Shown piece after piece: positions 27,864 through 28,634 of a DNA stretch of 28,634 nucleotides (within the stretch, counting starts at the first letter, position 1; the number at the start of each line of letters is the position of its first letter). Origin of the DNA: JAZKDW01 sp040387375. Its GTDB lineage: Bacteria > Pseudomonadota > Gammaproteobacteria > Burkholderiales > Burkholderiaceae_D. Position numbers and translations under genes: made by a program. The stretch spans positions 1-28,634 of the forward strand of contig JAZKDW010000012.1 in assembly GCA_040387375.1 (NCBI GenBank), in the 5' to 3' direction. The notes beneath the pieces were generated by a model that worked only from the letters and a program-made list of their open reading frames with translations, was not told the DNA's origin and searched no databases.

Positions 27864-27983
27864 TTGACGGTAACCTACGACGACGTGCAGTCGAAGCTTC
27901 ACCAGATGGTCGTCCAGACCCAGCCTATGCGTGTTGAATTGTTGAGGAAGACTTTGGCTGCTCTTAAAGAGACTGCACCATGA
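27864..27983 (+). pseudogene. Possible 3' gene fragment next to the REP-like repeat
   Basis: A frame of 39 residues from a TTG reads LTVTYDDVQSKLHQMVVQTQ, then PMRVELLRKTLAALKETAP and a stop. It looks like the helical C-terminal end of a protein: charged, regular, with protein-like codon use. It starts immediately after the inverted repeat and a stop codon lies just upstream in the same frame. There is no ribosome site. It could be a remnant cut off by the repeat or a chance frame. I do not recognise the family. Confidence 0.3.
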
Positions 27984-28069
27984 CTTGCTTGAATTGTGAT
28001 TAGATACCGATGCTGCGTGCCGGTTAACGCAAATTCAATAACAAGTCCGGCTTTTCTCCAAGGAAAAAA

Positions 28070-28516
28070 ATGAAGGTTTTTGCTTTCGTATTTTGTGGAC
28101 TGATTAGTGCTGCAGCAATCGGCCAGGTGTCTGAAAAACAGAAGCTTGCTTCGCAGTTTTACGACAAAACCACTGCAAAACAGATAGATGCAATGACGCG
28201 TAATGCTGCGAATGGAATTTTGCGAGAGGACCCAACTAAAGTCAGGCAGTCGGAGATATATCGTCAGTGGGCCAAAGAATCATTCAGTTCTCCAGAATAC
28301 AAAAACATCTATGTTCAATTCCTTGTTGAAAATTTCAACGATGAAGAACTGTCTGCAATGAATGAGTGGGCAAAAGATCCGGTTTTCGGTGCCTATATGA
28401 ACAAATGGCAGCGATTTCCGCAATGGAGTGCACCAAAGCTTCAGGAGTTCTTACGATCGAAGAATCCTGAATTGGCAAGGCGGCTCCGTGCGGAAGGTTT
28501 TGATCCGAATAAGTAG
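28070..28516 (+). CDS. Small exported helical protein (DUF2059-like, tentative)
   Basis: This 148-residue protein has a short signal peptide (MKVFAFVFCGLISAAAIGQ) and a mature part that is almost all helix. The segment YVQFLVENFNDEELSAMNEWAKDPVFGAYMNKWQ (in parts) resembles the DUF2059 pattern of FT-EEL--L--FY-SP-G---, found in periplasmic proteins of unknown role. AAGGA precedes the ATG by about seven bases. Codon use is more AT-rich than most of the window, like the PEP-CTERM gene. It stands alone at the right end; after its stop no further gene is visible. Confidence 0.7.
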   Translation: MKVFAFVFCGLISAAAIGQVSEKQKLASQFYDKTTAKQIDAMTRNAANGILREDPTKVRQSEIYRQWAKESFSSPEYKNIYVQFLVENFNDEELSAMNEWAKDPVFGAYMNKWQRFPQWSAPKLQEFLRSKNPELARRLRAEGFDPNK

Positions 28517-28634
28517 AGTCCGGGACCTCCGCGCTGATCGGGCTGTTTGCCCGCAAGCCCACTGCCCACCTCGAAGAAAGGGAGTATCAGGTTTTTTGTG
28601 TGCAAGGCCCTCGTAGACTTTTCCACGGCGCCGC

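Overview
The window looks like a chromosomal segment of a betaproteobacterium, most likely Burkholderiales and probably Oxalobacteraceae. This is inferred from GC-rich codon use, an imuA-imuB-dnaE2 cassette behind a LexA box, a PEP-CTERM protein, beta-proteobacterial SerA, Fpr and Ndh types, and REP-like repeats ending in GGGAATGACGG. No database search was possible, so the taxonomy is inference. No rRNA, tRNA or CRISPR array was seen.

Layout: (1) 1-2369, minus strand: the 5' part of a very large NHL-repeat lipoprotein that runs off the left edge. Its DNA carries a perfect 788-bp duplication at a 1005-bp period. (2) 2814-8202, minus strand: the SOS mutasome operon imuA-imuB-dnaE2 behind a promoter whose -10 is covered by a LexA box. 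(3) 8352-8723: a small cupin. (4) 9007-10294: a compact unit of a 75-residue HTH-like protein and a divergent tyrosine-recombinase-fold protein. The recombinase lacks three catalytic residues (Arg to Tyr, His to Gln, Tyr to Phe), and near-identical palindromes flank the small gene. This is the most unusual part of the window and reads more like a DNA-binding or regulatory pair than a mobile integrase. (5) 10559-11923: type II NADH dehydrogenase. (6) 12124-16747: the prkA-yeaH-spoVR stress operon. (7) 17061-20598: a phospholipase D/cardiolipin-synthase-like lipoprotein, serA and fpr.

(8) 20602-24573 is a decayed zone. It holds an esterase/PHB-depolymerase relic keeping only its two ends, an intact CgeB-like glycosyltransferase, and a branched-chain amino acid-type ABC locus in which the permease (LivH) is fused in frame to the ATPase (LivF) at its Walker A motif, as if livM, livG and the adjoining gene ends had been deleted. 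The substrate-binding protein upstream is intact. (9) 24848-26357: a two-gene operon of an isocitrate lyase/PEP mutase-family lyase and a cysteine amidohydrolase of the isochorismatase family, divergent from the transporter. (10) 26358-28634: a repeat-rich region with a second MITE-like element, a PEP-CTERM protein behind a probable sigma-54 promoter and followed by a clear terminator, a REP-like inverted repeat beside a possible gene fragment, and a small exported helical protein.

How the genes fit together: the imu genes form a DNA-damage-inducible translesion mutagenesis complex. PrkA, YeaH and SpoVR form a conserved stationary-phase/stress module. The lyase and amidohydrolase pair suggests catabolism of a small organic acid or amide, and its neighbouring transporter may once have supplied the substrate but now looks broken.
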